Shown here piece after piece: positions 33,941 to 41,919 of a stretch of DNA of 64,000 nt (the stretch's first letter is position 1; each line of letters starts with the position of its first letter). A program made the translations under genes and the position numbers. The stretch covers positions 248,001 through 312,000 of the forward strand of contig NZ_SLVY01000004.1 of NCBI RefSeq assembly GCF_004345605.1. Direction: 5' to 3'. The stretch is from Rhodococcus sp. SMB37 (GTDB lineage: Bacteria; Actinomycetota; Actinomycetes; Mycobacteriales; Mycobacteriaceae). The notes beneath the pieces were generated by a model. That model was not told the DNA's origin, did not search any database, and was given only the letters and a program-made list of their open reading frames with translations.

Positions 33941-34464
33941 TGGCACTCGCCGTCTGCCTCCTCTTCGACTCCCGTGCCGACCGGGCGGTGCGGACACTGT
34001 GGGGCAGGCTCGAGGACGCCGGCATCCCGACGCTGCTCACGCACACTCACTGCAGGCACGTGCCGCATCTGTCGTATGCGGTGCTGCGGACCTACGACAC
34101 GGACCGAGTCCTCGCCGTGCTCGACGCGCTACCCGAGGCCGACCCGATCCCACTGAGGCTCGATGCCGTGGGCCTGTTCCGCAGGGGCCGGGCATCTCTG
34201 ATCCCGGCGCCGACCGCGGATCTGCTCGTCCGGCAGGAACGCGTGGTGCGTGCGGTGGAGGGCATAGGCGCCGAACTGCACCGCCACTATCGGCCGCGGT
34301 CGTGGACGCCGCACTGTTCGCTGAGCCCGAGGACCCGGCGCGACGAACTTCCGCGGTTGACCGCCGCCGTCTACGACGTGCTGCCTCTCGAAGCCACCGT
34401 GGTCCGTGCAGCACTCATCGACACCGTGACCGGCGAACACCGTCGGTTACGGACTCTGCCCTGA
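33940..34464 (+). CDS. 2'-5' RNA ligase superfamily (2H phosphoesterase) protein
   Basis: A 174-residue 2H phosphoesterase. The two catalytic HxS motifs are visible as HVPHLSYAVL (about residue 45) and WTPHCSLSP (about residue 128). The ATG overlaps the sigma factor stop by one base (TGATG), so it is probably co-translated with the ECF42 unit. It likely handles RNA 2',3'-cyclic ends or a small cyclic phosphate; a role in the ECF42 response is inference. Confidence 0.8.
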   Translation: MALAVCLLFDSRADRAVRTLWGRLEDAGIPTLLTHTHCRHVPHLSYAVLRTYDTDRVLAVLDALPEADPIPLRLDAVGLFRRGRASLIPAPTADLLVRQERVVRAVEGIGAELHRHYRPRSWTPHCSLSPRTRRDELPRLTAAVYDVLPLEATVVRAALIDTVTGEHRRLRTLP

Positions 34465-34482
34465 CGATCTACCCGGGCGAGG

Positions 34483-34698
34483 TCAGTCGTCCGGGTTCTC
34501 GACCCAGTGCCCGTACGGTGGCGGTCCCTCGCTCTGGATCTGGATGCCGAACACCGGCGAGTGCTTCCACACATACCCGTGGAGCACGTGCTCTTCGGAC
34601 GAGGACTTGTTCGTGACCACGATGTCCCCGGTTGAGCGTTCTTCGACGGCGTATCCATCTTTCCGCCCGTCGATCACCCACCACTTCGCAGTGCTCAT
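34483..34698 (-). CDS. Small hypothetical protein, DUF2188-like
   Basis: A 71-residue soluble protein starting MSTAKWWVIDGRKDGYAVEE and ending YGHWVENPDD. The WWVID...GYAVEE opening is reminiscent of small DUF2188-like strand proteins, but I cannot assign it with confidence. GGAGG lies 9 nt upstream of ATG 34698; a second ATG (34734) would add 12 residues. It lies between the convergent 2H phosphoesterase and the co-directional MmyB-like gene. Confidence 0.6.
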   Translation of the reverse strand: MSTAKWWVIDGRKDGYAVEERSTGDIVVTNKSSSEEHVLHGYVWKHSPVFGIQIQSEGPPPYGHWVENPDD

Positions 34699-34786
34699 GA
34701 TCGGTCGCCTCCGGATCAGTTCGAACAGCTTCATCTCGAACCGTACGCCCGTGTGGACCGGTGAGAACAGGGTTCGCGCTACGCGC

Positions 34787-35563
34787 TCAGCCGTGCAGAG
34801 CGGCGGCGGTCGCGTCGTCGGCCGGATAGAACGCTTCGATCGCGAGTTCGGAGACCGTCACGTCGAGCGGCGTCCCGAACAGGGTGGTGGTGCTCAAGAA
34901 TGACAGCTCGCCGTCGTCGGTGCGTATCCGCAAGGGAACTACGAGCGAATGAGAATCCGCCGGCTCGTCCGGGTCGTCGCACGGATAGCCGGACAGTTCG
35001 TCGTACAGGCGCAGGAGAACGGGGTCGGCGGTAGCGCCGATCTGATGACGGAGCCGGACCAGCACGTGTGAGCGCCACTGCCCCAGATTCGTGATCCGCG
35101 GGGCCAGGCCGTTCGGATGCAACGACAGGCGCAGCACATTCACCGGTGGTTCGAGCAACTCCGGTGAGCAGCCCTCCACGAGCGCTCCGATGGCGTCGTT
35201 GGCGTCGATCATCGTCCAGTGCCGATCCACGACCAGCGCGGGAAACGGCTGGTGTGACCGCAGGATTCGCGTGATGGCGTCGGACACCGCGGACATGGGT
35301 ACGTCGCCGAGTCGATGCTCGGGGTAGGCGGGTGCCAGGCCCGCGGCTATCAGGATCGAATTCTGCTCGCGCAGGGGTATTTCCAGCTCCTCACAGATCT
35401 TCAACAGCATGTCGCGGGACGGGTGTGACCGGCCGGTTTCGACGAAACTCACGTGCCGCGCAGAGATGCCCGCACGACTCGCGAGCGTGAGTTGGCTGAG
35501 TCCTCGACGTTCTCTCCAGTGTCGGAGCATCGCGCCGGCCGGTTCTGACTGCAGCGTCGTCAT
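34787..35563 (-). CDS. MmyB-like XRE regulator
   Basis: A 258-residue regulator with an N-terminal HTH_3 (LRHWRERRGLSQLTLASRAGISARHVSFVETGRSHPS) and the MmyB-like ligand-binding domain (PFPALVVDRHWTMIDANDAIGALVEG...VNVLRLSLHPNGLAPRI...). It is divergent from the DUF1330 gene; a 6-bp palindrome with a 5-nt spacer (35599-35615) lies between them and is a likely operator. These regulators normally sense a fatty-acid-like or small hydrophobic ligand. Confidence 0.88.
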   Translation of the reverse strand: MTTLQSEPAGAMLRHWRERRGLSQLTLASRAGISARHVSFVETGRSHPSRDMLLKICEELEIPLREQNSILIAAGLAPAYPEHRLGDVPMSAVSDAITRILRSHQPFPALVVDRHWTMIDANDAIGALVEGCSPELLEPPVNVLRLSLHPNGLAPRITNLGQWRSHVLVRLRHQIGATADPVLLRLYDELSGYPCDDPDEPADSHSLVVPLRIRTDDGELSFLSTTTLFGTPLDVTVSELAIEAFYPADDATAAALHG

Positions 35564-35598
35564 GCGTCCGACATTAGAGGTGCGAGGGAAGTGTCGCC

Positions 35599-35615
35599 AT
35601 TACCTCACGGGTAAT
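35599..35615. promoter_or_regulatory. Palindrome ATTACC-N5-GGTAAT
   Basis: A perfect 6-bp inverted repeat in the 87-bp gap between the divergent MmyB-like regulator and the DUF1330 gene, 36 bp from each start codon. It is the only clear palindrome in the gap and is well placed to control both genes. Confidence 0.55.
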
Positions 35616-35650
35616 CGAACTATCGCACCCGAAGGCGCAGAGTCGACGGC

Positions 35651-35989
35651 ATGAGCGCATACGCAATCGCACACCTTCGTTCCGTCGACTTCGGAGCGGA
35701 CATCATCCGATACATCGAGAAGATCGACGACACCCTCGTTCCTTACGGCGGCCGATTCCTCGTCCACGGCGTAGACCCCGAGGTCATGGAAGGACCGTTC
35801 CCCGGGAATGTGATCGTCATCGAATTCCCCGACATCGAGCGAGCCCGCCGGTGGTACGACTCACCCGGGTATCAGGAGATCCTCCCGCTCCGCACGGAGA
35901 ACTCCGACGGTGTCGCCGTCCTCGTCGAGGGGACGGCAGACGGTTACCGCGCGACCGAATACCTAGCGAAGGTGACCGGGCGCGCCTGA
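35651..35989 (+). CDS. DUF1330-family protein
   Basis: A 112-residue DUF1330 (dimeric alpha-beta barrel) protein. It shows AYAIAHLRSVDFGADIIRYIEKIDDTLVPYGGRFLVHG and FPDIERARRWYDSPGYQEILPLR, which fit the family. It is divergent from the MmyB-like regulator and likely its target. It ends immediately next to the convergent mug stop (0 bp gap). Function of the family is not established. Confidence 0.88.
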   Translation: MSAYAIAHLRSVDFGADIIRYIEKIDDTLVPYGGRFLVHGVDPEVMEGPFPGNVIVIEFPDIERARRWYDSPGYQEILPLRTENSDGVAVLVEGTADGYRATEYLAKVTGRA

Positions 35990-36559
35990 TCACTGCGCGA
36001 GGATGCCTGCCGCCCGAGCGGGCGCTGCATACGCCTCGGCCAGGGAGTCGACGGTGTCGTGCGCATTGAGGCCGCTCGGATTGGGGACCACCCACAGCGG
36101 AACGCCGACGATCGTCTCCTCCTGCGCGCCGGAAACGGCTTTGCGTCGCCCGAAGGCTGCGCGGTACGCGGTGATTCCCGCAACCGCGACGACGCGGGGA
36201 TGCCATCGCGTGACCACCTCTCCCAATCGCTCAGGGCCGGCACGCAATTCGTCGGTGGTGAGTTCGTCCGCGCGCGCCGTTGCGCGGGGTGCCAGATTGG
36301 TGATGCCGATACCGCGCTCGAGCAGGTGCGCGGTATCGGCTTCGCCGAGGCCGGATGTGGGGTCGACGGCGCGGGTGAGGATGCCGGCCCGCAGCAAAGC
36401 AGGGTAGAAGCGGTTGCCCGGTCGCGCGAAATGGGCTCCGGTCGCGGCTGTCCACAGTCCGGGATTGATGCCGACGAACAGCAGACGGCAGCCGTCGCCG
36501 ATCAAGTCGGGGACGACGGTATCGCGGAAGGACTCGAGCTCGGCGCGTGTGAAACCCAC
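35990..36559 (-). CDS. mug: G/U mismatch-specific DNA glycosylase (Mug)
   Basis: A 189-residue Mug/TDG-type glycosylase. The catalytic-side motif is FVGINPGLWTAATGAHFARPGNRFYPAL, and the later loop is NPSGLNAHDTVDSLAEAY. It removes uracil or ethenocytosine opposite guanine. With the UdgB-like enzyme at 50695 the window encodes two uracil-removal activities, a usual situation for GC-rich genomes. Confidence 0.92.
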   Translation of the reverse strand: MGFTRAELESFRDTVVPDLIGDGCRLLFVGINPGLWTAATGAHFARPGNRFYPALLRAGILTRAVDPTSGLGEADTAHLLERGIGITNLAPRATARADELTTDELRAGPERLGEVVTRWHPRVVAVAGITAYRAAFGRRKAVSGAQEETIVGVPLWVVPNPSGLNAHDTVDSLAEAYAAPARAAGILAQ

Positions 36560-36568
36560 ATGCTCACA

Positions 36569-37939
36569 TTAGGAGATCTCGGGTAGCCACGCTCCGTGCA
36601 GCCCCGAGGGCACCCGGATCGGTAGCTGTACCTGCGCCACCGGACCGGTTGCGGGATCCTCGGCCGGGAAGATCAGGAAACGACTGGTCATATCGGTGCG
36701 GTCGGTGGCGATCGTGCCCCAGTAACCCGGTCCTCCGGACGAGCTCGACAGGTATGCGGGTTCGCCGACGGAGTAGTTGCCCGCGTCCCACGTCGTATCG
36801 GTGCCGGCGACCACGTCGAACCAGCACAGTGCGTCCGCGTCGCCGGGCGGGATGTGGCGCTCTCCGGTCTTGCCGACCGTCGCCACCGTCCGGTGCTCGC
36901 CGGTCAGGAGGCGGTCGTCGACGCGGGGGAACTCGATGGTGCGTTCGACGAACGGCGTCCGGGTGACCCCGGAGTCGGAGATCACCGCGCGTGTGAGTGA
37001 ACCGGGGTTCGGCTCGTTCGACTCGATGATTCCGCCCGGATACCGCCATTCGACGTAGTCGAGTGTGACATCGCCGTTCGGCATGTCGAAGGCGTTGGCC
37101 GTGTGCCAGACCCAGAACGTGTCGGTCGTGTGCCAGCGCACCGGGCTGCCGTCGCGGGGGATGAGCGCGATTCGGGTGCCGAGGTCCGGCAGCCAGGTCA
37201 GTGGCGAAGCACCGGAGAAGATCCGCTCCATCTGGAACACACATGGGGAGAGGATGAGCACGATGTAGCGCGACGTCAGTGCCATGTCGTGGATCATCAG
37301 AGGTCGGTCGGCCCCGGCGACGGGCGTCGGTGGGCGTATGACCGTGCCCTCGGCGTCGATCACCGACCAGGTGAGATAGGGCGCTTCGAACATGTAGCAG
37401 AACGCCACCATCTCGCCGGTGTTCGGGTCGACCTTCGGGTGGGCGGTCAGACCGACGGGCAGGCCACCGTCGAAGGTGTCGCGGGCGAGTGTTTCGAGCT
37501 CGGAGCCGAGTGTGTACGGCGGCGCGCCCTCTGCGAGTGCGAACAATTTGCCGCCGTGCCGGATCACGTTGATGTCGGGGAGTTCGCGCATGGTGTTCGC
37601 GAGGTCCGGGCCCACCTCGTCTGCGGGCGGGAAGTACGGGTCGGTGATCCCGGCCCACAGCGCCCGCCCGGCTTTCTCCTCCGCGACCACGTTGGGAGTG
37701 CGGACGAACCTGTTGGTGTACCGCACTGTGCCGTCGCTGATTTCGACGCGGTGCACCATTGCGTCGCCGTCGAGCGGATAGACGTAGGTGCCGATCGGAT
37801 CGAACCTCGGGTTCGGCCCGTTCCGCAGATAGCTACCGTACAGATCCGGTGGCAGCTCACCGGATACCGGGAGGTTCGCCACGTCCACTTCGTTGCGTTG
37901 CGGGGCGAACACCCCGCTCAGGTAGGGGTTGTGGGCCAT
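36569..37939 (-). CDS. Carotenoid oxygenase (carotenoid/stilbene cleavage dioxygenase family)
   Basis: A 456-residue RPE65-family beta-propeller enzyme. Four iron-binding histidines fall in GLTAHPKVDP, LMIHDMALT, VWHTANAFD and the C-terminal GLHGAWLPE; LYGSYLRNGPNPRF is the family N-terminal motif. The start is uncertain: ATG 37937-37939 places NPYLSGVFAP at the N-terminus, while GTG eight codons upstream is possible. It cleaves a carotenoid, apocarotenoid or lignostilbene double bond; no carotenoid genes are nearby, so the substrate is open. Confidence 0.88.
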   Translation of the reverse strand: MAHNPYLSGVFAPQRNEVDVANLPVSGELPPDLYGSYLRNGPNPRFDPIGTYVYPLDGDAMVHRVEISDGTVRYTNRFVRTPNVVAEEKAGRALWAGITDPYFPPADEVGPDLANTMRELPDINVIRHGGKLFALAEGAPPYTLGSELETLARDTFDGGLPVGLTAHPKVDPNTGEMVAFCYMFEAPYLTWSVIDAEGTVIRPPTPVAGADRPLMIHDMALTSRYIVLILSPCVFQMERIFSGASPLTWLPDLGTRIALIPRDGSPVRWHTTDTFWVWHTANAFDMPNGDVTLDYVEWRYPGGIIESNEPNPGSLTRAVISDSGVTRTPFVERTIEFPRVDDRLLTGEHRTVATVGKTGERHIPPGDADALCWFDVVAGTDTTWDAGNYSVGEPAYLSSSSGGPGYWGTIATDRTDMTSRFLIFPAEDPATGPVAQVQLPIRVPSGLHGAWLPEIS

Positions 37940-38118
37940 ATCGACCGGTGCGGGGCGATTCACGGCCGGCCCGCAGACCTCGTGGGAAGCACGGCTTCCA
38001 TCGTAGGGCGCGCGGCAGGTGCCCGCGCCGAAACGGACACCGTCGATCCGATAGGGTGTTTCCCGACCTGTAGGAGCGACCGGCGGTACTGGGCAAGGCC
38101 GCAACGAATGGGGAAGGT

Positions 38119-39054
38119 GTGCAGCGCCGAAACGTTGTCGGAAACCCCGTCGGAAATGCAGCGAGTGCAGCCGGCGACGAGAGCGCGCTCCCGCCCTACA
38201 CCGATCTGCTGTGGCCGACCCTGCAGGCGGTGATCGGACTCGGCGGATCCGGCGCGATCGACGAGATCGACTCCGCAGTATCGGAACGCGTCGGACTGCC
38301 GGCGGCAGCGCGTGCCGTGCTGCACGGCGACGGTCCGGGGACCGAGATCGAATACCGCGTGGCCTGGGCGCGCACCTACCTCAAGGGCATGGGGCTGCTC
38401 GCCAACGCACGTCGCGGGGTGTGGAGCGCTACCGATCAGGGGCGTGCGGTGCGGGAATCCGAGATCAGGCCCATGCAGATCGCCTACACCGCCGAGAAGC
38501 GGCGCAAACGGATGGTGCGCACCTCGTCGGGTGCTCAGGTCGTGCCTCTCGTCGCCGCCCCCGAGGATCCGGAACTGTGGCGCGAACCGGTTCTGGGTGC
38601 CGTCGCCGATCTGCCCGACGACGGATTCGAGCGGTTGGTCACGGCAGTGCTTCGCGCGGCCGGGTTCACGACGCTGACGACCCTCGACCCGGACGAGAGC
38701 ACCGACGCCGACGTCGTCGAGGGCACCGGAGTGTTGCGGGTGTCGCTGCTCAGTTTCTCGGTGTTTTTCCGCTTCGTCCGCGGCCGCGAGCGGGTGGCTG
38801 CCGATGTCGTGCGTGAGTTCCGCGCCGCGATGGTCGGCCGGGGCGAGAAGGGGTTGCTCGTATCAACCGGTGAGTTCACCGACGACGCCCGGGCGGAGGC
38901 GCACCGGCACGGAGCTCCTCCGATCGACCTGGTCGACGGAGAAGGCCTGTGTGATCTGCTCCAGGAACACGGACTGGGTGTGCGCACCACGGTGCGGACC
39001 GTCCAGGACGTCGCCCTGGTGCCGGCGTTCTTTGCGGAGCTCGCGGGGCACTGA
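38119..39054 (+). CDS. Mrr-type restriction endonuclease homologue, probably catalytically degenerate
   Basis: A 311-residue protein with an Mrr_N-like winged domain (YTDLLWPTLQAVIGLGGSGAIDEIDSAV...EYRVAWARTYLKGMGLLAN) and a C-terminal Mrr-like domain (DDGFERLVTAVLRAAGF...VAADVVREFRAAMVGRGEKGLLVSTGEFTDDARAEA...IDLVDGEGLCDLL). The fold motifs after the active site are present, but where QxK should stand the sequence reads SFSVFFRFVRG, so the catalytic Gln/Lys pair appears lost. A candidate acidic residue remains (STDADVV). GTG start follows GGGGAAGG. Confidence 0.75.
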   Translation: MQRRNVVGNPVGNAASAAGDESALPPYTDLLWPTLQAVIGLGGSGAIDEIDSAVSERVGLPAAARAVLHGDGPGTEIEYRVAWARTYLKGMGLLANARRGVWSATDQGRAVRESEIRPMQIAYTAEKRRKRMVRTSSGAQVVPLVAAPEDPELWREPVLGAVADLPDDGFERLVTAVLRAAGFTTLTTLDPDESTDADVVEGTGVLRVSLLSFSVFFRFVRGRERVAADVVREFRAAMVGRGEKGLLVSTGEFTDDARAEAHRHGAPPIDLVDGEGLCDLLQEHGLGVRTTVRTVQDVALVPAFFAELAGH

Positions 39055-39169
39055 CCACCGAACCCTGATCCGGACGAATCGGTCACCTTCGTCGATGCGA
39101 CAGGTGTGACCGGTGGTGCTGTGGTGCAATACCGGGTGGCATCTGCCCCACCTGCGAAGCGAGGCGCGC

Positions 39170-39892
39170 ATGACACTCACCCGTCGGGAACTGCTGCGGT
39201 ATACGGCGATCGGATCAGGAGCTGTGGTTGCCTCCGCGCTCGCCGCGCCGGGGATCGCCCAGGGGCGCGAGGTGCTCGGCACCATCGTCGACTACTCCGC
39301 CGGTGTACCGTCCCCGTCCTCGATCCGTTCCGCTGGGCACATCGGTGCGATCCGCTACGTCTCCGACCGCCGACCGGGAGCGGAATGGATGTTGGGCAAG
39401 CCGCTCACCGAAAGCGAGGCCGACGCGCTCACCGGCAGCGGCCTCGAAGTGGTGTCGAACTACCAGTTCGGAAAGGGCGAGACCTCAGACTGGCTCGGTG
39501 GCTACCAGGCCGGGTTGAAACACGCGCGACGCGGACTCGAACTGCATCGCGCGGCGGGGGGACCCGACGATCGGCCGATCTATGTCTCGATCGACGACAA
39601 TCCGACCTTCGTGCAGTTCACCACCCAGATCGTCCCGTATCTGCTGGCATGGCAGGAAGTGGTCGGACCTTCGAACACCGGCGTATATGCGAATTCGCCG
39701 ACCATCGAGTGGGCGTCTGCCGTCGGCCTCGGGGCCTTCTACTGGCAGCACAATTGGGGAACGCCCAAGGGGTTCGTCCACGGATCCGCACACCTGCACC
39801 AGGTGTCCGGGGGTGAGATCGACGGCATCGGTATCGACGTCAACAACGTTCTGGCCGCGGACTACGGGCAGTGGTCACTCTCGAAACTCTGA
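39170..39892 (+). CDS. Tat-exported DUF1906 (glycoside hydrolase-like) protein
   Basis: A 240-residue secreted protein resembling mycobacterial Rv2525c. A twin-arginine signal TRRELLRYTAIGSGAVVASALAAPGIA occupies the N-terminus. The DUF1906 barrel follows (GTIVDYSAGVPSPSSIRSAGHIGAIRYVSD...YVSIDDNP...GVYANSPTIEWAS...FYWQHNWG...GIGIDVNNV). Rv2525c affects cell-wall integrity; the same is inferred here. ATG 39170 was chosen because it puts RR near residue 5. Confidence 0.88.
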   Translation: MTLTRRELLRYTAIGSGAVVASALAAPGIAQGREVLGTIVDYSAGVPSPSSIRSAGHIGAIRYVSDRRPGAEWMLGKPLTESEADALTGSGLEVVSNYQFGKGETSDWLGGYQAGLKHARRGLELHRAAGGPDDRPIYVSIDDNPTFVQFTTQIVPYLLAWQEVVGPSNTGVYANSPTIEWASAVGLGAFYWQHNWGTPKGFVHGSAHLHQVSGGEIDGIGIDVNNVLAADYGQWSLSKL

Positions 39893-39909
39893 GGTCGGTC
39901 GGCTCGAGC

Positions 39910-41340
39910 TCAGTTGTTGCCGAGTCGCCGCGGGGCCGGACTCGGTCTTGGGATCAGTGCGGTGATCGCCAACGAGACGACCGCTGCGACGACCGCGATC
40001 AGGAACGTGATCCGGAAACCGTCGAGGGACGGGACCACGGCACCGCCGATCCGGGTGGTCATGGCGGCAAGCACGACACCGATGACCGCTGCTGCCGACG
40101 ACGTACCGATCGATCGCATGAGCGTGTTGAGGCTGTTGGCGGCGGCAGATTCGTGCAGGGGCACGGCAGCCATGATCAGAGCGGGCATCGCAGCGTACGA
40201 CAGGCCCACCCCGGCGCCGATGATCATCGCCGCGACGAGCAGATGCCAGATCTCTGTGTAGAGCACGTACGCCACCAGATACCCGACCCCCACGGTTGCC
40301 GCGCCGCACGCCAGGGTTGCGCGCGGACCGAACTGTCGGGTGATCCGTGCGGACACGGGCGACAGGGCCATCATCACGAATCCGCTCGGAGCGAGCACGA
40401 GTCCCGCGCTCACCATCGACAGACCGAACCCGTACCCGGTCTCGGTGGGGGCCATGAGCAGCTGAGGGAACGCGAGAACGTTGGAATACATCGCGAATCC
40501 CAAGGCGATCGACGCGAGGTTGGTCATGAGCACCGGACGTCGCGCGGAAATCCGGAGATCGACGAGGGGACGAGGCCGACGCAGCTCGTACACACCCCAC
40601 CCGAGGAACACCACGGCCGCGCCGACGAGCATTCCGATCGTCGACGGACTCGTCCAGCCCCACGCGTTGCCCTTGCTGACCGGGAGAAGGAGGAGCACCA
40701 GCGCGATCGACAGCAGTATCGCGCCGACGAAATCGAATCGGCCCGGATTGCGTTGTGGCGACTCGGGGACGAAATACAGCACTGCAGCGATGCCGATGAC
40801 GCCGATGATCCCGGATACCACGAACAGCATGTGCCAGTTGGTCAGTTGCGCGACGAACGCTGCGAACGGCAGACCTATCGCACCGCCGACCCCGAGTGTG
40901 GCGCTGAGCGTCGCCATGGCGCCCGGGATCTTCCGTGGTGGAAGTTCGTCGCGCAGAATCGCGATGCCGAGGGGAATCGCGCCGACAGCGGCGCCCTGGA
41001 GGGTACGGCCGACCACGAGGGGTACCAGGGTGGTCGACAGGGCACACACGGCGGAGCCGAGGACCATCATGCCGAGGCTGACTGTCAACATCCGGCGTTT
41101 GCCGAACATGTCGCCGAGGCGGCCTGAGATCGGGGTGATGACGGCCCCGGCGAGAAGTGTCGCGGTGACGGCCCAGGAGGTGTTCTCAGGTGTTGCGTCG
41201 AGGAGTACCGGCAACTGCGGCAGGAGCGGAACGATGAGTGTCTGCATGAGCGCCACACCGATGCCACACAGTGCCAGAACCGGAACGATTGCACGCGGTA
41301 CGGGCCGCTCCCGTGTGGGAATCGGGCTGTCGACGGCCAT
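39910..41340 (-). CDS. MFS transporter, DHA2-like drug exporter
   Basis: A 476-residue major facilitator with about 14 membrane segments. Motif A-like loop is GRLGDMFGKRRMLT, and motif C-like segment is GVGGAIGLPFAAF. It probably exports a toxic compound by proton antiport. Upstream (41389-41409) TGCGA-N11-TCGCA forms a short palindrome in an AT-richer promoter region, a possible repressor site. The 3' end lies 17 bp from the convergent DUF1906 gene. Confidence 0.88.
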   Translation of the reverse strand: MAVDSPIPTRERPVPRAIVPVLALCGIGVALMQTLIVPLLPQLPVLLDATPENTSWAVTATLLAGAVITPISGRLGDMFGKRRMLTVSLGMMVLGSAVCALSTTLVPLVVGRTLQGAAVGAIPLGIAILRDELPPRKIPGAMATLSATLGVGGAIGLPFAAFVAQLTNWHMLFVVSGIIGVIGIAAVLYFVPESPQRNPGRFDFVGAILLSIALVLLLLPVSKGNAWGWTSPSTIGMLVGAAVVFLGWGVYELRRPRPLVDLRISARRPVLMTNLASIALGFAMYSNVLAFPQLLMAPTETGYGFGLSMVSAGLVLAPSGFVMMALSPVSARITRQFGPRATLACGAATVGVGYLVAYVLYTEIWHLLVAAMIIGAGVGLSYAAMPALIMAAVPLHESAAANSLNTLMRSIGTSSAAAVIGVVLAAMTTRIGGAVVPSLDGFRITFLIAVVAAVVSLAITALIPRPSPAPRRLGNN

Positions 41341-41462
41341 GGGGTCCTCGTCCGAGCCACGCTCGACCGCGGCCTCAACTTCGATGTGTGCGAAAACAAC
41401 TATGTCGCAACTTGTCTAACATGCCGACAGTTCGGAAGCCCAGCGGACCCACCGCATATGTG

Positions 41463-41810
41463 TCAGGACTGGCAGTGACCGGCGGGGTCGGTTTCGTCGG
41501 TCGTGACCACGAGGCGTGGATGCTCCTCCGGCGCCGAATGCACCCCGCGCCACGCCATCAGCGACCAGCGCGACAGCGCCGACATGCACGAGCCCACGCT
41601 TCCGAACGACAACGACGACAGTGCCGAGGCTGCGGATCCGGCGGATCCGACCGACAGGATCGAGCCGACGCTGCCGATCGACAGGATCGAATAGGCGGAC
41701 CCGACGGAGAGGATCGACCCCTCCGAGGCGATCGACAGGATCGAGCGGCGCGAGCGCAACGCCCGGATCGACCGGTGCCGCTGTGGTCGTGGCTGGGGTA
41801 TGCGGGCCAT
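41463..41810 (-). CDS. Ser/Gly/Ile repeat protein (SILSxGS repeats)
   Basis: A 115-residue protein whose central part is a degenerate 6-to-8-residue repeat of the form S-I/V-L-S-I/V-G-S-x-G (for example SILSIGSVGSILSVGS), after a basic RHRSIRALRSRR segment and before SALSRWSLMAWRG. The regular hydrophobic/small alternation suggests a beta-solenoid. I recall similar small repeat proteins in other actinobacteria but no function. ATG 41808-41810 is chosen since an earlier ATG (41880-41882) lies inside a terminator hairpin; the ribosome binding site is weak (GAGG). Confidence 0.55.
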   Translation of the reverse strand: MARIPQPRPQRHRSIRALRSRRSILSIASEGSILSVGSAYSILSIGSVGSILSVGSAGSAASALSSLSFGSVGSCMSALSRWSLMAWRGVHSAPEEHPRLVVTTDETDPAGHCQS

Positions 41811-41872
41811 GCCTCGGTCTACCACGTGCGGCGGCCGGTGAGAAGGGAACGGGAAACTCGGCTGCATACGCG

Positions 41873-41905
41873 ACGAGGCCACCGGAAAGATTCCGGTGGC
41901 CTCGT
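41873..41905 (-). terminator. Terminator of the secreted Ala/Pro-rich protein gene
   Basis: A 15-bp perfect stem with a 3-nt loop (arms 41873-41887 and 41891-41905), 15 nt beyond the stop of the gene at 41920-42774. No U-tract. Confidence 0.75.
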
Positions 41906-41919
41906 GCTGACGGTGCCTG

